A stretch of DNA of 64,000 nucleotides, from NCBI RefSeq assembly GCF_029714945.1, contig NZ_CP121634.1, positions 4,981,001 through 5,045,000 of the forward strand. Direction: 5' to 3'. This DNA comes from Bradyrhizobium sp. CIAT3101. GTDB taxonomy: Bacteria; Pseudomonadota; Alphaproteobacteria; Rhizobiales; Xanthobacteraceae. Shown piece after piece: positions 36,793-46,155 of this stretch (positions within the stretch are counted from its first letter, which is position 1; every line of letters begins with the position of its first letter). Under the pieces are notes generated by a model, which ran no database searches, was not told the origin of the DNA, and saw only the letters and a program-made list of their open reading frames with translations. Position numbers and translations under genes: made by a program.

Positions 36793-38001
36793 TCACCAAA
36801 CCGCATCGAGGATGTTGGACAGGGCCTGCCGGCCTCCGCTCAGCACCGCTCCAGGTGCATCCATCACGCGCTCCAGAACCCCGGGCCTGGCATAAGACAG
36901 CCTATCCTGTCGCTTGGTCGCGTTGGCCGGCTCGGCGACGGCAACATTCGGAGCTGGCGCCGGGCCGTAGATCACCGGCGGGGGTCCGCCCCAGGAAGGG
37001 GTCACGTCAGCCGCACTCGATCTCCAATTCCGATAGTCGACGTCGCCCCGTAGCTGGCCGAGCAATTTGGGCTTCTCGGCCGGCGCCGTGGAAGCGAGGC
37101 GCACCAACCTCTGGCGCCCGGCGGATTCGACCTTGGCCTTAGCTTCCTTTTTCTGTTCAGCCGGGATGCCCGCGACCTTCGCCGGCGCCCGGTTGGTATC
37201 GATGTCGCGGTTCGAGCTCTCACGTGCCGGCTCCGCAGATGCCTTCTCGGCCTTCGGCTCCGTCGTCGTCGTCAGGATATCGCGCGCTTCCGAGACACCA
37301 GTCTCGGGTTCGGCCGCACGCGTGCTGGGCGGGGACGTGGCTTCGTCGACCGGCTCATTGCGTTCCGCGGATATGGCTGCCGCACGCGGCTGCGCGGTGG
37401 AATCTGCTTCGGCTCCATCGGCTGGATCACGGCGAATGTCCTGACTGACCGCTGCCACATCGGGGCTGGATGCCGCCGGCTCTCCGCGCGACATGGACAA
37501 ACCGCCGACGATCGCAAGCAGGAGCAATGCGTCCAGGAAACGAAAACGAGACCTGCGAAACCTCGGCATCTCAAAGGCGAGCCTGCGCGGAACGTACCTG
37601 AAGGCCGGCACGCGCGCACGCGGCCCGGCTGCGGCCGGTCGAACGAGCGAACGGCTCGCGTTCTCCTGCACCACAGGCATGTCGAGTTCGGCGTCCGGCG
37701 GCGTGCGAGACGCATCCGGCAAGACAACTTCCGGCACGGTCACTTCCGACATGACCGCGGGAGCAGCGAGCAGCTCGCGCGGCTCAGATCCAGGCTTGGA
37801 TTCAATGGACGCGAGAAGCGCATGCACACGACTGGGATCGCGAAACTCGTCGTCATTCGACACGATGACGCCGCTCCCATCGACCGGACGCTGGTAGCGG
37901 GCGCGTCCTGAGCCAAGGAGGTGCCCGAGCGCCCTGAAGATGGGAAGCCACCAGCGCCGGCCCGGCGCGACCTCTGGGATGACTGACTCCGTATTGTGCA
38001 T
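36793..38001 (-). CDS. Single-pass membrane protein with long disordered region, function unknown
   Basis: This 402-residue protein has a cytoplasmic-type N-terminal part (about 1-150; HNTESVIPEV..., GSGVIVSNDDEFRDPSRVHALL), one basic-flanked TM (about 151-168, FRFLDALLLLAIVGGLS) and a long Ala/Glu/Pro/Lys-rich disordered segment. A C-terminal part with PPPVIYGPAPAPNVAVAEPANATKRQDRLSYARPG ends at about residue 400. The ATG at 37999-38001 has GAGGCGAG upstream and leaves out 15 residues of the open frame. I recognise no domain. The layout resembles bitopic anchoring or tethering proteins. It sits between the OmpR-type regulator and the lipoprotein on the same strand. Confidence 0.65.
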   Translation of the reverse strand: MHNTESVIPEVAPGRRWWLPIFRALGHLLGSGRARYQRPVDGSGVIVSNDDEFRDPSRVHALLASIESKPGSEPRELLAAPAVMSEVTVPEVVLPDASRTPPDAELDMPVVQENASRSLVRPAAAGPRARVPAFRYVPRRLAFEMPRFRRSRFRFLDALLLLAIVGGLSMSRGEPAASSPDVAAVSQDIRRDPADGAEADSTAQPRAAAISAERNEPVDEATSPPSTRAAEPETGVSEARDILTTTTEPKAEKASAEPARESSNRDIDTNRAPAKVAGIPAEQKKEAKAKVESAGRQRLVRLASTAPAEKPKLLGQLRGDVDYRNWRSSAADVTPSWGGPPPVIYGPAPAPNVAVAEPANATKRQDRLSYARPGVLERVMDAPGAVLSGGRQALSNILDAVW

Positions 38002-38164
38002 AATCTCGCCTCGACTGACGCGCTGAGCTGAACGTAACGGCAGCATTTGGGGTCGAAGCTGCGGCGTCTTTTCTGTCGAAATTTGTCCGCGCCGTGGCGG
38101 TATGTGTAGAGATATTAGCGCCCCGCCCTGCGACCTTCCCGCGGCGTAAACAGCCGCTCCAACC

Positions 38165-38911
38165 TCAGGCGGCTGTAACGGTCGGCGTGAAGAGATAGCC
38201 GCCGAGGCGAATGGTCTTGATCAGCGTCGGCTCTCGCACGTTCGGCTCGATCTTCTGACGAACGCGGCTGACGTGAACGTCGATGCTGCGCAGGAATGGC
38301 CCCGCCAAACCGGCGTGCGTCAGCGAAAGGAGTTCTTCGCGCTTCAGCACCCGACCCGGATTGGCGCAGAAGGCAAGCAGGATGTCGAACTCCGCCGTGG
38401 TCATGGGCATCTCGACACTGTCGGGATCGTGAAGCTTGCGCTGCACCGGATCGACCCTCCAGCCTGCGAAGGTCATGCTGGCAGGCTGCCGGGCAACGCG
38501 GTTGGCGTAGGAGGCCCGGCGCAGGAGACTCCTGATGCGCGCCAGAAACTCGCGCGAGCTGAACGGCTTGGTGACGTAGTCATCGGCACCGAGCTCCAGG
38601 CCGACGATGCGATCGACATCGTCGCTGAGTGCCGTCAGCATCATGATTGGAACCGTTCCGGTCGAGCGCAGCCGGCGGCAGATGCTGAAGCCGTCTTCCC
38701 CCGGCAACATCCCGTCCAGGACGATCAGATCGAAGTCGCCGCGCCGCAGGACGTGATCCATCTCCGCGCCAGATCCGACGACGGAGGCAACGAGGTTCGC
38801 CTCGGTGAGCAGCTCGGCCAGCATGCGCGCGATGTCCCGGTCGTCCTCGACGAGGAGGATCCTGGCCGGCACCGAACAGTCGGTGCAATCGGACGCGGTG
38901 GTAGCTTCCAT
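38165..38911 (-). CDS. OmpR/PhoB-family response regulator
   Basis: This 248-residue regulator has a receiver domain (about 16-130) with acidic pocket Glu22-Asp23-Asp24, phospho-acceptor Asp66 in IVLDGMLPG and Lys115 in VTKPFS. A winged-helix DNA-binding domain follows (about 150-245; TTAEFDILLAFCANPGRVLKREELL, SIDVHVSRVRQKIEPN). It would activate or repress genes when phosphorylated by an unlinked kinase; no histidine kinase gene lies next to it. The ATG at 38909-38911 was chosen because the extended frame adds an atypical leader. It lies between the unknown membrane protein and the intact transporter, all on the minus strand. Confidence 0.9.
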   Translation of the reverse strand: MEATTASDCTDCSVPARILLVEDDRDIARMLAELLTEANLVASVVGSGAEMDHVLRRGDFDLIVLDGMLPGEDGFSICRRLRSTGTVPIMMLTALSDDVDRIVGLELGADDYVTKPFSSREFLARIRSLLRRASYANRVARQPASMTFAGWRVDPVQRKLHDPDSVEMPMTTAEFDILLAFCANPGRVLKREELLSLTHAGLAGPFLRSIDVHVSRVRQKIEPNVREPTLIKTIRLGGYLFTPTVTAA

Positions 38912-39004
38912 CGCCCGGCCAATATCAGACTGCGGCTTTAAAAACAAGTCGACCGGTCGGTTTTTATTGCGCCCATTTGCAGCGCTCGCGGCCTCGCAGA
39001 CCAC

Positions 39005-39901
39005 TTACCGCGTCGCCAGCACCACCGCGGCGAGCGTAAAGATCAGCCCGGCGATCTGCCCTGCCCCGAGCGGCTCGTGCAGCGCCAGCGCGGACGCCAC
39101 CACGCCGATGACCGGCACGGCCATCGTCCCGATCGCCGCGACCGAGGCCGGCAACCGTGCCAATGCTGCGAACCAGCTCACATAGGCGATGCAGAACTGC
39201 ACCACGGTCGAATAGACCAGCAGCAGCCAGCCGATTGGTGTCACCTTGTCCAGATGCGTGGTCTCGATCAGGAGGCCGACGATCGAGATCGGCAGGCAGC
39301 CGATCCCGATCTGCCAGGCCGCGGCCGTGATCGGCGGCAGGTGGATCGGGTACTTCTTGGAGAAGACCGTGCCGACGGCAAAGCCGATCGCGCCGCACAG
39401 CGCCATGATGATGCCGGGCGCCTTCTCGGCGCTGGCGGCGATGCCGTTGCCGCCCATGATCGAGGCGAGGCCGGCAAAGGCCATCACCAGCCCGAGCGTG
39501 CGCAGCAAGGTCGGCCGCTCTCCCAGCACGGGCCAGGCAATCAGCGAGGCCCAGACCGGCATGGTGTAGGCGATCAGCGCCGCCTCGCTCGCCGGCAGCC
39601 ACAGCAGCGCCAGCCCCATCAGCACCATCCAGCCGGTGACGTTGAGGGTGGCGGCGGTGACCAGCCGCGGCCAGATCTGGGGCGCGACTTTCAGGCTGTC
39701 GCCGCGAACCAGGGCGAGCGCGGCCAGCAGCACCGCGCCGAGCACGCCGGTGACGCCGCGCAAGGTGAGCGGCGGCAGTTCGCCAAGCAGGAACTTTGTC
39801 ACCGGCCAGTTGAAGCCCCAGCCGATCGAGGTGATCGCGAGGAACATCAGGCCGGCCGGGGCGATGCGCGGTCGCGCATCCCGGCGAGTCGAATCAAGCA
39901 T
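39005..39901 (-). CDS. EamA/DMT-family transporter
   Basis: This 298-residue inner-membrane protein has about ten helices in two EamA repeats (about 15-145 and 158-290). The second repeat ends in SVAAIGTMAVPVIGVVA, then ALHEPLGAGQIAGLIFTLAA, the conserved end of many DMT exporters. The family exports metabolites or amino acids; the substrate is unknown. Its last ~65 codons are duplicated as a pseudogene at 32790-32993. Confidence 0.87.
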   Translation of the reverse strand: MLDSTRRDARPRIAPAGLMFLAITSIGWGFNWPVTKFLLGELPPLTLRGVTGVLGAVLLAALALVRGDSLKVAPQIWPRLVTAATLNVTGWMVLMGLALLWLPASEAALIAYTMPVWASLIAWPVLGERPTLLRTLGLVMAFAGLASIMGGNGIAASAEKAPGIIMALCGAIGFAVGTVFSKKYPIHLPPITAAAWQIGIGCLPISIVGLLIETTHLDKVTPIGWLLLVYSTVVQFCIAYVSWFAALARLPASVAAIGTMAVPVIGVVASALALHEPLGAGQIAGLIFTLAAVVLATR

Positions 39902-40173
39902 GTGGGCAGTCCGGCAAAATCGAGGTCAGCTTGGCGCGGATTCGCAGGCGCGACCACCGCCTCGGCGGGCATGCCTGCCCTCTCCTTCCGTACCACTACG
40001 TGAGTCCCGCTGACGCAATCCCGTTGCCCAAAAATATACCTGCCCTGTGAACAGCGGGATGAAGGGTCCGTATCGTCACGGGATGCAAATTTTTTCGGTT
40101 GGGAATCCCTGAGGACTCACTGATACTTGGCTCAACAACAGGTGAGGGCTTGCCCCCTGTTATCCCCCGCAAT

Positions 40174-40189
40174 CCACCATATTTAGTAT
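40174..40189 (+). promoter_or_regulatory. Possible NrdR box
   Basis: CCACCATATTTAGTAT matches 12 of 16 positions of the NrdR palindrome ACACWATATATWGTGT. It lies 25 bp upstream of the likely nrdJ -35 element. NrdR boxes normally occur in pairs about 15 bp apart and I did not find a good partner, so this is weak. Confidence 0.25.
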
Positions 40190-40214
40190 TTGATTCAGGA
40201 ACTCGCACTAGTTC

Positions 40215-40243
40215 TTGACGGGCGCAACGGAGAGTCCTAGCTT
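40215..40243 (+). promoter_or_regulatory. Candidate sigma-70-type promoter of nrdJ
   Basis: TTGACG (40215-40220) and TAGCTT (40238-40243) are separated by 17 bases, the ideal spacing. If used, transcription would begin near 40250 and leave an untranslated leader of about 415 bases before nrdJ. Confidence 0.45.
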
Positions 40244-40249
40244 TCGGTC

Positions 40250-40666
40250 CGTTCGGCGCGAGTGAGTTTGCGTCCCGCCGGCACTCCCCCAAAGGGTCTC
40301 GCAAATCGCCACTCCGCCAGCCAGCCAAAGGCAGCGGGAAAGGGCTTGTCTGCCCGCGATAAGCGGACTTTTCGGGCGCCAGAACGGGCCGGCAACAGGC
40401 TCGGAAGGCATCAGTAGACGTTGTGACGATGTGGGGCGTTTGAACGCATGTCGGGCTCATCCCCTTGGGGGCGGATGTGTCTGGACATGCCGGCGGATGA
40501 GAGGTGCATGCACCCGACATCCCCGGGAGAAACTGGGCCGGATCCACCGGCTGAACTGCGGTGCCCAAGGGCCGATCTGGCCTGGGTGGAAACGCGAAAC
40601 GAAATAGCGACCCGGACGCCTTCAACGAGAGGCGGATCCGGTCAAAGATAAGGACGGGGCAAGACC
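40250..40666 (+). ncRNA. Putative structured leader RNA of nrdJ
   Basis: The segment between the candidate promoter and the nrdJ ATG is unusually long and rich in short complementary blocks. Examples are GGTGCATGCACC at 40503-40514, CCCCTTGGGGG near 40461, and CCGGATCCACCGG near 40539. It lacks a supported gene. A conserved RNA motif upstream of nrdJ genes has been reported from comparative genomics, as I recall; whether this is one is untested. Confidence 0.35.
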
Positions 40667-43600
40667 ATGCGGATTGAGCGGCGCCACACCACTTCGGGAC
40701 AGTCACCTTATGCGGGAATCGAATTCCGCCTGACCACGTCGGAGATCAGGAATCCCGACGGCTCGGTCGTGTTCAAAATGGACGGCGTCGAGGTCCCGAC
40801 CGAATGGTCGCAGGTCGCCTCCGACGTGCTCGCCCAAAAATATTTCCGCAAGGCCGGCGTCGCCGCGCGCCTGAAGAAGGTCGAGGAAGAGTCCGTCCCC
40901 TCCTTCCTGTGGCGCTCCGTGCCCGACACCGAGGCCCTTGCCGCTCTGCCCGAGAAGGAGCGCTATGTCAGCGAGCTCTCGTCCAAGCAGGTGTTCGATC
41001 GTCTCGCCGGCTGCTGGACCTATTGGGGCTGGAAGGGCGGCTACTTCACGTCGGACGAAGACGCCCAGACGTTCTACGACGAGCTCCGCTACATGCTCGC
41101 CATGCAGATGGTCGCGCCGAACTCGCCGCAATGGTTCAACACCGGCCTGCATTGGGCCTATGGCATCGACGGCCCCGGCCAGGGCCACTATTACGTCGAC
41201 CCCTTCACCGGCAAGCTGACCAAGTCCAAGTCGGCCTACGAGCATCCGCAGCCGCATGCCTGCTTTATCCAGGGCGTCGGTGACGACCTCGTCAACGAAG
41301 GCGGCATCATGGACCTCTGGGTCCGCGAAGCCCGCCTGTTCAAATACGGCTCCGGCACCGGCTCCAACTTCTCGCGCCTGCGCGGCGAAGGCGAGAAGCT
41401 GTCGGGTGGCGGCCGCTCGTCCGGCCTGATGAGCTTCCTCAAGATCGGCGACCGCGCTGCCGGCGCGATCAAGTCGGGCGGCACCACGCGTCGCGCCGCC
41501 AAGATGGTCGTCGTCGACGTCGATCACCCCGATATCGAGACCTATATCGACTGGAAGGTGAAGGAGGAGCAGAAGGTTGCCGCTCTCGTCACCGGCTCCA
41601 AGATCAACCAGAAGCACCTCAAGCTGGTGCTGAAGGCCTGCGTGAACTGCGAAGGCTCGGGCGACGATTGCTTCGACCCCGAGAAGAACCCAGCGCTCCG
41701 CCGGGAAATCAAGCTGGCTCGTCGCTCGCTTGTTCCCGATAACTACATCAAGCGCGTCATCCAATTTGCAAAACAGGGCTACAAGGACATCCAGTTCGAC
41801 GTCTACGACACCGACTGGGATTCGGAAGCCTACCTCACGGTGTCCGGCCAGAACTCCAACAACTCGGTCTCGCTGAAGGACGACTTCCTGCGCGCTGTCG
41901 AAACCGATGGCGACTGGAACCTGAACGCCCGCACCTCCAAGAAGGTGACGAAGACGCTGAAGGCGCGCGACCTCTGGGAGAAGATCGGCTACGCCGCCTG
42001 GGCGTCGGCCGACCCGGGCCTGCACTTCAACACCACCATGAACGACTGGCACACCTGCAAGGCGTCCGGCGACATCCGCGCGTCGAACCCGTGCTCGGAA
42101 TACATGTTCCTGGACGACACCGCCTGCAACCTGGCGTCCGCCAACCTGCTCACCTTCTACAACACCGAGACCAAGCAGTTCGACGTCAAGGGCTACGAGC
42201 ATCTCTGCCAGCTCTGGACCATCGTGCTCGAAATCTCCGTGATGATGGCGCAGTTCCCGTCGCGCGCGATCGCCGAACTCTCCTACGAGTTCCGCACGCT
42301 CGGCCTCGGCTATGCCAACATCGGCGGCCTGCTGATGACCATGGGCCTCTCTTACGACTCCAAGGAAGGCCGCGCGCTCTGCGGCGCGCTGACCGCTGTG
42401 ATGACCGGCATCACCTACAAGACCTCGGCCGAAATCGCGGCCGAGCTCGGCACCTTCCCCGGTTACAAGAAGAACGCCGCGCACATGCTGCGCGTCATCC
42501 GCAACCACCGCCGCGCCGCGCATGGCGAGGCCTCCGGCTACGAGGCCCTCTCCGTCAACCCGGTGCCGCTCGACCACGCCTCGTGCCCGCAACAGGACAT
42601 CATCGCGCACGCGAGGGCGGCCTGGGATGCGGCGCTCGAGCTCGGCGAGAAGCACGGCTATCGCAACGCCCAGACCACGGTGATCGCGCCGACCGGCACG
42701 ATCGGCCTGGTGATGGATTGCGACACCACCGGCATCGAGCCCGACTTCGCCCTGGTGAAGTTCAAGAAGCTCGCCGGCGGCGGCTACTTCAAGATCATCA
42801 ACCGCGCGGTCCCCGCAGCGCTGCGCGCGCTCGGCTATCGCGAGAGCGAGATCGCGGAGATCGAGGCCTACGCCGTCGGCCATGGCTCGCTGTCCAACGC
42901 GCCCGGCATCAACGCCTCGACGCTGAAGGCCAAGGGCTTCACGGACGAAGCCATCGCCAAGGTCGAAAAGGCGCTTCCGACCGCCTTCGACATCAAGTTC
43001 GCCTTCAACAAGTGGACCTTTGGCGAGGATTTCATCCGCGACCAGCTCGGCATCGGCGCTGAAGCCATCGCGGCTCCGGGCTTCGACCTGCTCCAGGCCG
43101 TGGGCTTCACCAAGCGCGAGATCGAGGCCGCCAACGTCCACATCTGCGGCGCGATGACGGTGGAAGGTGCGCCGCACCTGAAGGCCGAGCACTACGCCGT
43201 GTTCGACTGCGCCAATCCCTGCGGCAAGATCGGCAAGCGCTATCTGTCGGTCGAGAGCCACATCCGCATGATGGCGGCGGCGCAGCCCTTCATCTCGGGT
43301 GCGATCTCCAAGACCATCAACATGCCGAACGACGCCACGGTGGAGGACTGCAAGTCCGCCTACATGCTGTCGTGGAAGCTCGCGCTGAAGGCCAACGCGC
43401 TCTATCGCGACGGCTCCAAGCTCAGCCAGCCGCTCAACTCGCAGCTCATCAGCGATGATGAGGACGAGGACGATGCGGTCGAGACGCTCTACGAGAAGCC
43501 GATGGCGGCACGTGCCACCCAGGTCTCGGAAAAGATCGTCGAGAAGCTGGTCGAGCGCATCATCGTGATGCGCGAGCGCGAGAAGATGCCGGATCGCCGC

Positions 43601-44434
43601 AAGGGCTACACCCAGAAGGCGGTCGTCGGCGGCCACAAGGTCTATCTCCGCACCGGCGAATATGACGACGGCCGTCTCGGCGAGATCTTCATCGACATGC
43701 ATAAGGAAGGCGCGGCGCTCCGCTCCTTCATCAACAACTTCGCCATCGCCGTGTCGCTCGGTCTGCAATACGGCGTGCCGCTCGACGAATATGTCGACGC
43801 CTTCACCTTCACCCGCTTCGAGCCGGCGGGCCCCGTGCAGGGCAACGACAGCATCAAGTACGCGACCTCGATCCTCGACTACGTCTTCCGCGAGCTCGCG
43901 GTGAGCTACATGTCGCGCTTCGATCTCGCCCATGTCGATCCGACCGAGTCGAATTTCGACGCGCTCGGCAAGGGCGTGGAGGAAGGCAAGGAGCCGGACG
44001 AGACCCATCACGCCACCAAGCTGGTGTCGCGCGGCCTCACCCGCTCCCGCACCGACAATCTCGTGGTGATGCGCGGCGGCTCGGCCGCGGTCGCCTCCGG
44101 CAGCGACAACGCGCCCGCCGGCGGCAGCAAGGTCACCGCTCTTGCCGGACACGGCGCGAGCGCACGGGTCGGCGATGTCCTGGAAGGCGCGGTCGCGCTG
44201 AAGCAGGAAGTCAGCCACGACCTCTCCCCCACGGAGAAGCTCGAGGCCCTGCAGTGGAGCAAGGCCGGCAGCGCGGCCACGACGGCCGCCCCCAGCAAGG
44301 CCGAGCGCCGCGCGGAAGCCAAGGCCAAGGGCTACGAAGGCGAGATGTGCTCAGAGTGCGGCAACTTCACGCTGGTGCGGAACGGCACCTGCATGAAGTG
44401 CGATACTTGCGGCAGCACGACGGGGTGTTCGTGA
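40667..44434 (+). CDS. nrdJ: Vitamin B12-dependent class II ribonucleoside-diphosphate reductase
   Basis: This 1255-residue enzyme makes deoxyribonucleotides using adenosylcobalamin and works with or without oxygen, useful for a soil or microaerobic life. Evidence: an ATP-cone-poor N-terminus, [41 protein letters not shown], catalytic region [22 protein letters not shown] (about 475-495), and [36 protein letters not shown]. The C-terminal [28 protein letters not shown] carries CxxC pairs that probably reduce the active site. Length is normal for the long alphaproteobacterial NrdJ. A strong terminator follows at 44480. Confidence 0.96.
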   Translation: MRIERRHTTSGQSPYAGIEFRLTTSEIRNPDGSVVFKMDGVEVPTEWSQVASDVLAQKYFRKAGVAARLKKVEEESVPSFLWRSVPDTEALAALPEKERYVSELSSKQVFDRLAGCWTYWGWKGGYFTSDEDAQTFYDELRYMLAMQMVAPNSPQWFNTGLHWAYGIDGPGQGHYYVDPFTGKLTKSKSAYEHPQPHACFIQGVGDDLVNEGGIMDLWVREARLFKYGSGTGSNFSRLRGEGEKLSGGGRSSGLMSFLKIGDRAAGAIKSGGTTRRAAKMVVVDVDHPDIETYIDWKVKEEQKVAALVTGSKINQKHLKLVLKACVNCEGSGDDCFDPEKNPALRREIKLARRSLVPDNYIKRVIQFAKQGYKDIQFDVYDTDWDSEAYLTVSGQNSNNSVSLKDDFLRAVETDGDWNLNARTSKKVTKTLKARDLWEKIGYAAWASADPGLHFNTTMNDWHTCKASGDIRASNPCSEYMFLDDTACNLASANLLTFYNTETKQFDVKGYEHLCQLWTIVLEISVMMAQFPSRAIAELSYEFRTLGLGYANIGGLLMTMGLSYDSKEGRALCGALTAVMTGITYKTSAEIAAELGTFPGYKKNAAHMLRVIRNHRRAAHGEASGYEALSVNPVPLDHASCPQQDIIAHARAAWDAALELGEKHGYRNAQTTVIAPTGTIGLVMDCDTTGIEPDFALVKFKKLAGGGYFKIINRAVPAALRALGYRESEIAEIEAYAVGHGSLSNAPGINASTLKAKGFTDEAIAKVEKALPTAFDIKFAFNKWTFGEDFIRDQLGIGAEAIAAPGFDLLQAVGFTKREIEAANVHICGAMTVEGAPHLKAEHYAVFDCANPCGKIGKRYLSVESHIRMMAAAQPFISGAISKTINMPNDATVEDCKSAYMLSWKLALKANALYRDGSKLSQPLNSQLISDDEDEDDAVETLYEKPMAARATQVSEKIVEKLVERIIVMREREKMPDRRKGYTQKAVVGGHKVYLRTGEYDDGRLGEIFIDMHKEGAALRSFINNFAIAVSLGLQYGVPLDEYVDAFTFTRFEPAGPVQGNDSIKYATSILDYVFRELAVSYMSRFDLAHVDPTESNFDALGKGVEEGKEPDETHHATKLVSRGLTRSRTDNLVVMRGGSAAVASGSDNAPAGGSKVTALAGHGASARVGDVLEGAVALKQEVSHDLSPTEKLEALQWSKAGSAATTAAPSKAERRAEAKAKGYEGEMCSECGNFTLVRNGTCMKCDTCGSTTGCS

Positions 44435-44479
44435 GGGGGTAGCTCTTCACGACGATCGTTAGACCCGGGCTTATCCCGG

Positions 44480-44512
44480 AAGAAGGGCGGCCGAGAGGCC
44501 GCCCTTCTTTAT
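44480..44512 (+). terminator. Rho-independent terminator of nrdJ
   Basis: A perfect 13-bp stem AAGAAGGGCGGCC (44480-44492) and GGCCGCCCTTCTT (44497-44509) with a GAGA tetraloop, followed by TATTT. Confidence 0.93.
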
Positions 44513-44535
44513 TTGCGCACGGCGGCGGGAACGCC

Positions 44536-44576
44536 CTGTAGCCCGGATGTCGCTCACGCTCCACCCGGGCCGTTCG
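44536..44576. repeat. Partial palindromic intergenic element (third type)
   Basis: GTAGCCCGGATGTCGCTCACGCTCCACCCGGGC-type sequence with CCCGG/CCGGG arms. It looks like a fragment of the GTAGCCCGGATGAGC repeat seen in many Bradyrhizobium gaps, to my recollection. It lies after the nrdJ terminator. Confidence 0.4.
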
Positions 44577-44580
44577 CTGT

Positions 44581-44784
44581 TCACCGCTCATCGTTCGCCA
44601 CCGCATTTCGACGCGCTTGTCGTGCAGCTTGCCTCGCCGCCCTTCTCGCAACCCAGCGCGCGCGAAACTGTGTCGCGGCACGAAAGGTCCGCGGGGCGAT
44701 GACCTGAACTGCCAATGAGGCGATCCCAGCGACCACCCCTTTGACCACGTCGAAAGCGAAATCGGGTCCAAAATACTCCCACAT
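44581..44784 (-). CDS. Small basic protein, function unknown
   Basis: This 67-residue frame from the ATG at 44782-44784 encodes MWEYFGPDFAFDVVKGVVAG, a hydrophobic middle (IASLAVQVIAP) and an Arg/Ala-rich tail (ARRAARQAARQARRN). It may associate with a membrane through one amphipathic or short TM segment. AAGGA lies upstream at a slightly long distance. I do not recognise it; it could be a genuine small membrane peptide or chance. Confidence 0.4.
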   Translation of the reverse strand: MWEYFGPDFAFDVVKGVVAGIASLAVQVIAPRTFRAATQFRARWVARRAARQAARQARRNAVANDER

Positions 44785-44847
44785 GACCCTGCGTCCTTCT
44801 TGCGAAGGCTCCGCCGGGCTGGAGTGGGCAGATTGCGAACATAAGAA

Positions 44848-44873
44848 AGGCCCCGTCCTCACCGGCGGGGCCT
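44848..44873 (-). terminator. Hairpin, likely minus-strand terminator
   Basis: AGGCCCCG (44848-44855) pairs with CGGGGCCT (44866-44873). On the minus strand the stem is followed by TTCTTAT. It would stop transcripts coming from the right. The gap from here to 45292 holds only the palindromic element at 45193 and no supported gene. Confidence 0.5.
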
Positions 44874-45192
44874 CAAGACAACTCCTGCACGCCTTGTTCA
44901 GCGCACGCGAAATCTCTCGGTACACCCGCTCATGGTGGACTCGATGATCCAGTTGCAAAGCATGGCCGTGCGATGAAAAACGCCCATAGCGATGACCCAG
45001 TCGTTGCGGAATGCGGAGGCGCCAAGTGCGCAATACCAAGCGTGCGCACGAGGGGCCGTTTGGCCGCAGATAAACAGACAGGACGGCCGCCGTCTGTGGA
45101 CCAATTCACAATTGCGGTACGACTTTTTTTGGGCGCTGTGCGATTTGGCCCAACCGCTGCGGCGGCCAGACATTCGCACAGTCGGCCAGCCC

Positions 45193-45272
45193 GTAGGATG
45201 GGTAGAGCACTTGCGAAACCCATCATTCCACGACGAACATTGATGGGTTTCGCTTCGCTCTATCCATCCTAC
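45193..45272. repeat. 80-bp palindromic element, copy A
   Basis: It begins GTAGGATGGGTAGAGC and ends with the complementary arm ...CCATCCTAC (one T change in the outer arm). The inner 13-bp arms GCGAAACCCATCA / TGATGGGTTTCGC are intact. It lies 20 bp beyond the stop of the coiled-coil gene at 45293. Confidence 0.9.
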
Positions 45273-45292
45273 GAGCTACTACCGCTCCCGCA

Positions 45293-45799
45293 TCACGGCA
45301 TCTCGGACATCGACACGTTGGCCGCGATTCCGCTCAGCTCGCGCACTGGCGCCGCAATCTCCTCATTGGGGGACTCGCCGACCGAGATTTCCGTCATTCT
45401 GCGTTTGACCTCTTCACATGTCTTGCGGACGTCCTCCGTGAAGAGCGCGCATTCTTCGATGCGCTTGAATATCTTGCGTCCCTCTGCACGATAGCCCGCG
45501 GCCGTTTCGCGCATGAAGGCAATCGCATCATGGACCTGGGCCGTCAGCACCTCGCATTTTTGCGCGGCGTCGATCAACTCGGTGCCCATGGCCTCGATCT
45601 CTCTTGCAGCGGATTCATAGTCGCGAATGACCGCCTCTGCACTGAGCGCGCCGACGCGCGTGACGCCCTCGGTGTGCTCGACGTAATCAGGCAGAGCAAC
45701 TGAAGCGATCGAGCTTCCGTGGCGGATCGATGAAATGTCCGCCTCGAGTTGAACCAGGTTCACTCCTTCGTGCCTGCGCAATTGTCCGACACTTGCCAT
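45293..45799 (-). CDS. Coiled-coil protein of unknown function
   Basis: This 168-residue soluble protein starts at the ATG at 45797-45799, with GGGAGG eight bases upstream. The first 50 residues are polar, and from about residue 55 the chain is a long heptad-like helix rich in Ala/Glu/Lys (AVIRDYESAAREIEAMGTEL, FKRIEECALFTEDVRKTCEE). There is no TM or signal peptide. It resembles small coiled-coil partners of chemotaxis-like or cytoskeletal proteins but has no motif that fixes a role. The extended frame upstream to 45952 lacks an SD. Confidence 0.65.
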   Translation of the reverse strand: MASVGQLRRHEGVNLVQLEADISSIRHGSSIASVALPDYVEHTEGVTRVGALSAEAVIRDYESAAREIEAMGTELIDAAQKCEVLTAQVHDAIAFMRETAAGYRAEGRKIFKRIEECALFTEDVRKTCEEVKRRMTEISVGESPNEEIAAPVRELSGIAANVSMSEMP

Positions 45800-46012
45800 G
45801 ATTGACCCTCCCAATACGCACCCCGCACCCCAAACGGCACTCAGTGTATGACGTGGATAAGTGGCATTGCTAACCCAATCTATCGTTGACAGTCTCAACT
45901 TTGCCATTTTTCTCCGCCTGCCAACGCGGCACGCGGGGATGATGGGTGTCACAAGCGTTCAACCACCCGTATTTGCGGTTCGCGAAGATGATGGGAATTG
46001 CGATGACAGCCC

Positions 46013-46092
46013 GTAGGATGGGTAGAGCACTTGCGAAACCCATCATTCCACGACGGACATTGATGGGTTTCGCTTCGCTCTACCCATCCTAC
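46013..46092. repeat. 80-bp palindromic element, copy B
   Basis: Outer arms GTAGGATGGGTAGAGC and GCTCTACCCATCCTAC are perfect complements. The inner 13-bp arms are perfect too. It is nearly identical to copy A and lies 63 bp upstream of the ParB-like gene. Confidence 0.92.
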
Positions 46093-46155
46093 GAGCTAAA
46101 CTCCCAACCTTACCGGCATGGGTTCCGACGGGCCCGGTAGAAGCGGAGTCGAGTT

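Larger units (their letters stand above)
39902..40666. other. Long intergenic/leader region upstream of nrdJ
   Basis: This 765-bp gap holds no gene I can support. It contains a hairpin (AACAGG/CCTGTT, 40136-40161), an imperfect NrdR-box-like sequence (40174-40189), a promoter-like pair (40215-40243) and about 420 bases of probable leader. The leader includes a 12-bp palindrome GGTGCATGCACC (40503-40514). There is no canonical cobalamin riboswitch core or B12 box in the usual order. Confidence 0.6.

Noticed and set aside
40448..40651. 67-residue frame in the nrdJ leader
   Set aside because: No SD and low-complexity Pro/Arg content. The region is better explained as a structured leader.
40250..40666. 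Canonical cobalamin riboswitch upstream of B12-dependent nrdJ
   Set aside because: GCCACT (about 40307) occurs before GGGAA (about 40340), the reverse of the needed order, and the CCCCGCAACTGT core is absent. Only a generic structured leader is claimed.
40703..44218. 1171-residue open frame antisense to nrdJ
   Set aside because: It is a GC-bias shadow of the nrdJ coding sequence, rich in Arg/Ala/His/Gly with no domain pattern; nrdJ itself is unambiguous.
44898..45226. Two overlapping open frames on the minus strand upstream of copy A
   Set aside because: No SD, unusual residues (Cys/Arg/His-rich) and no recognisable pattern. Likely noncoding.
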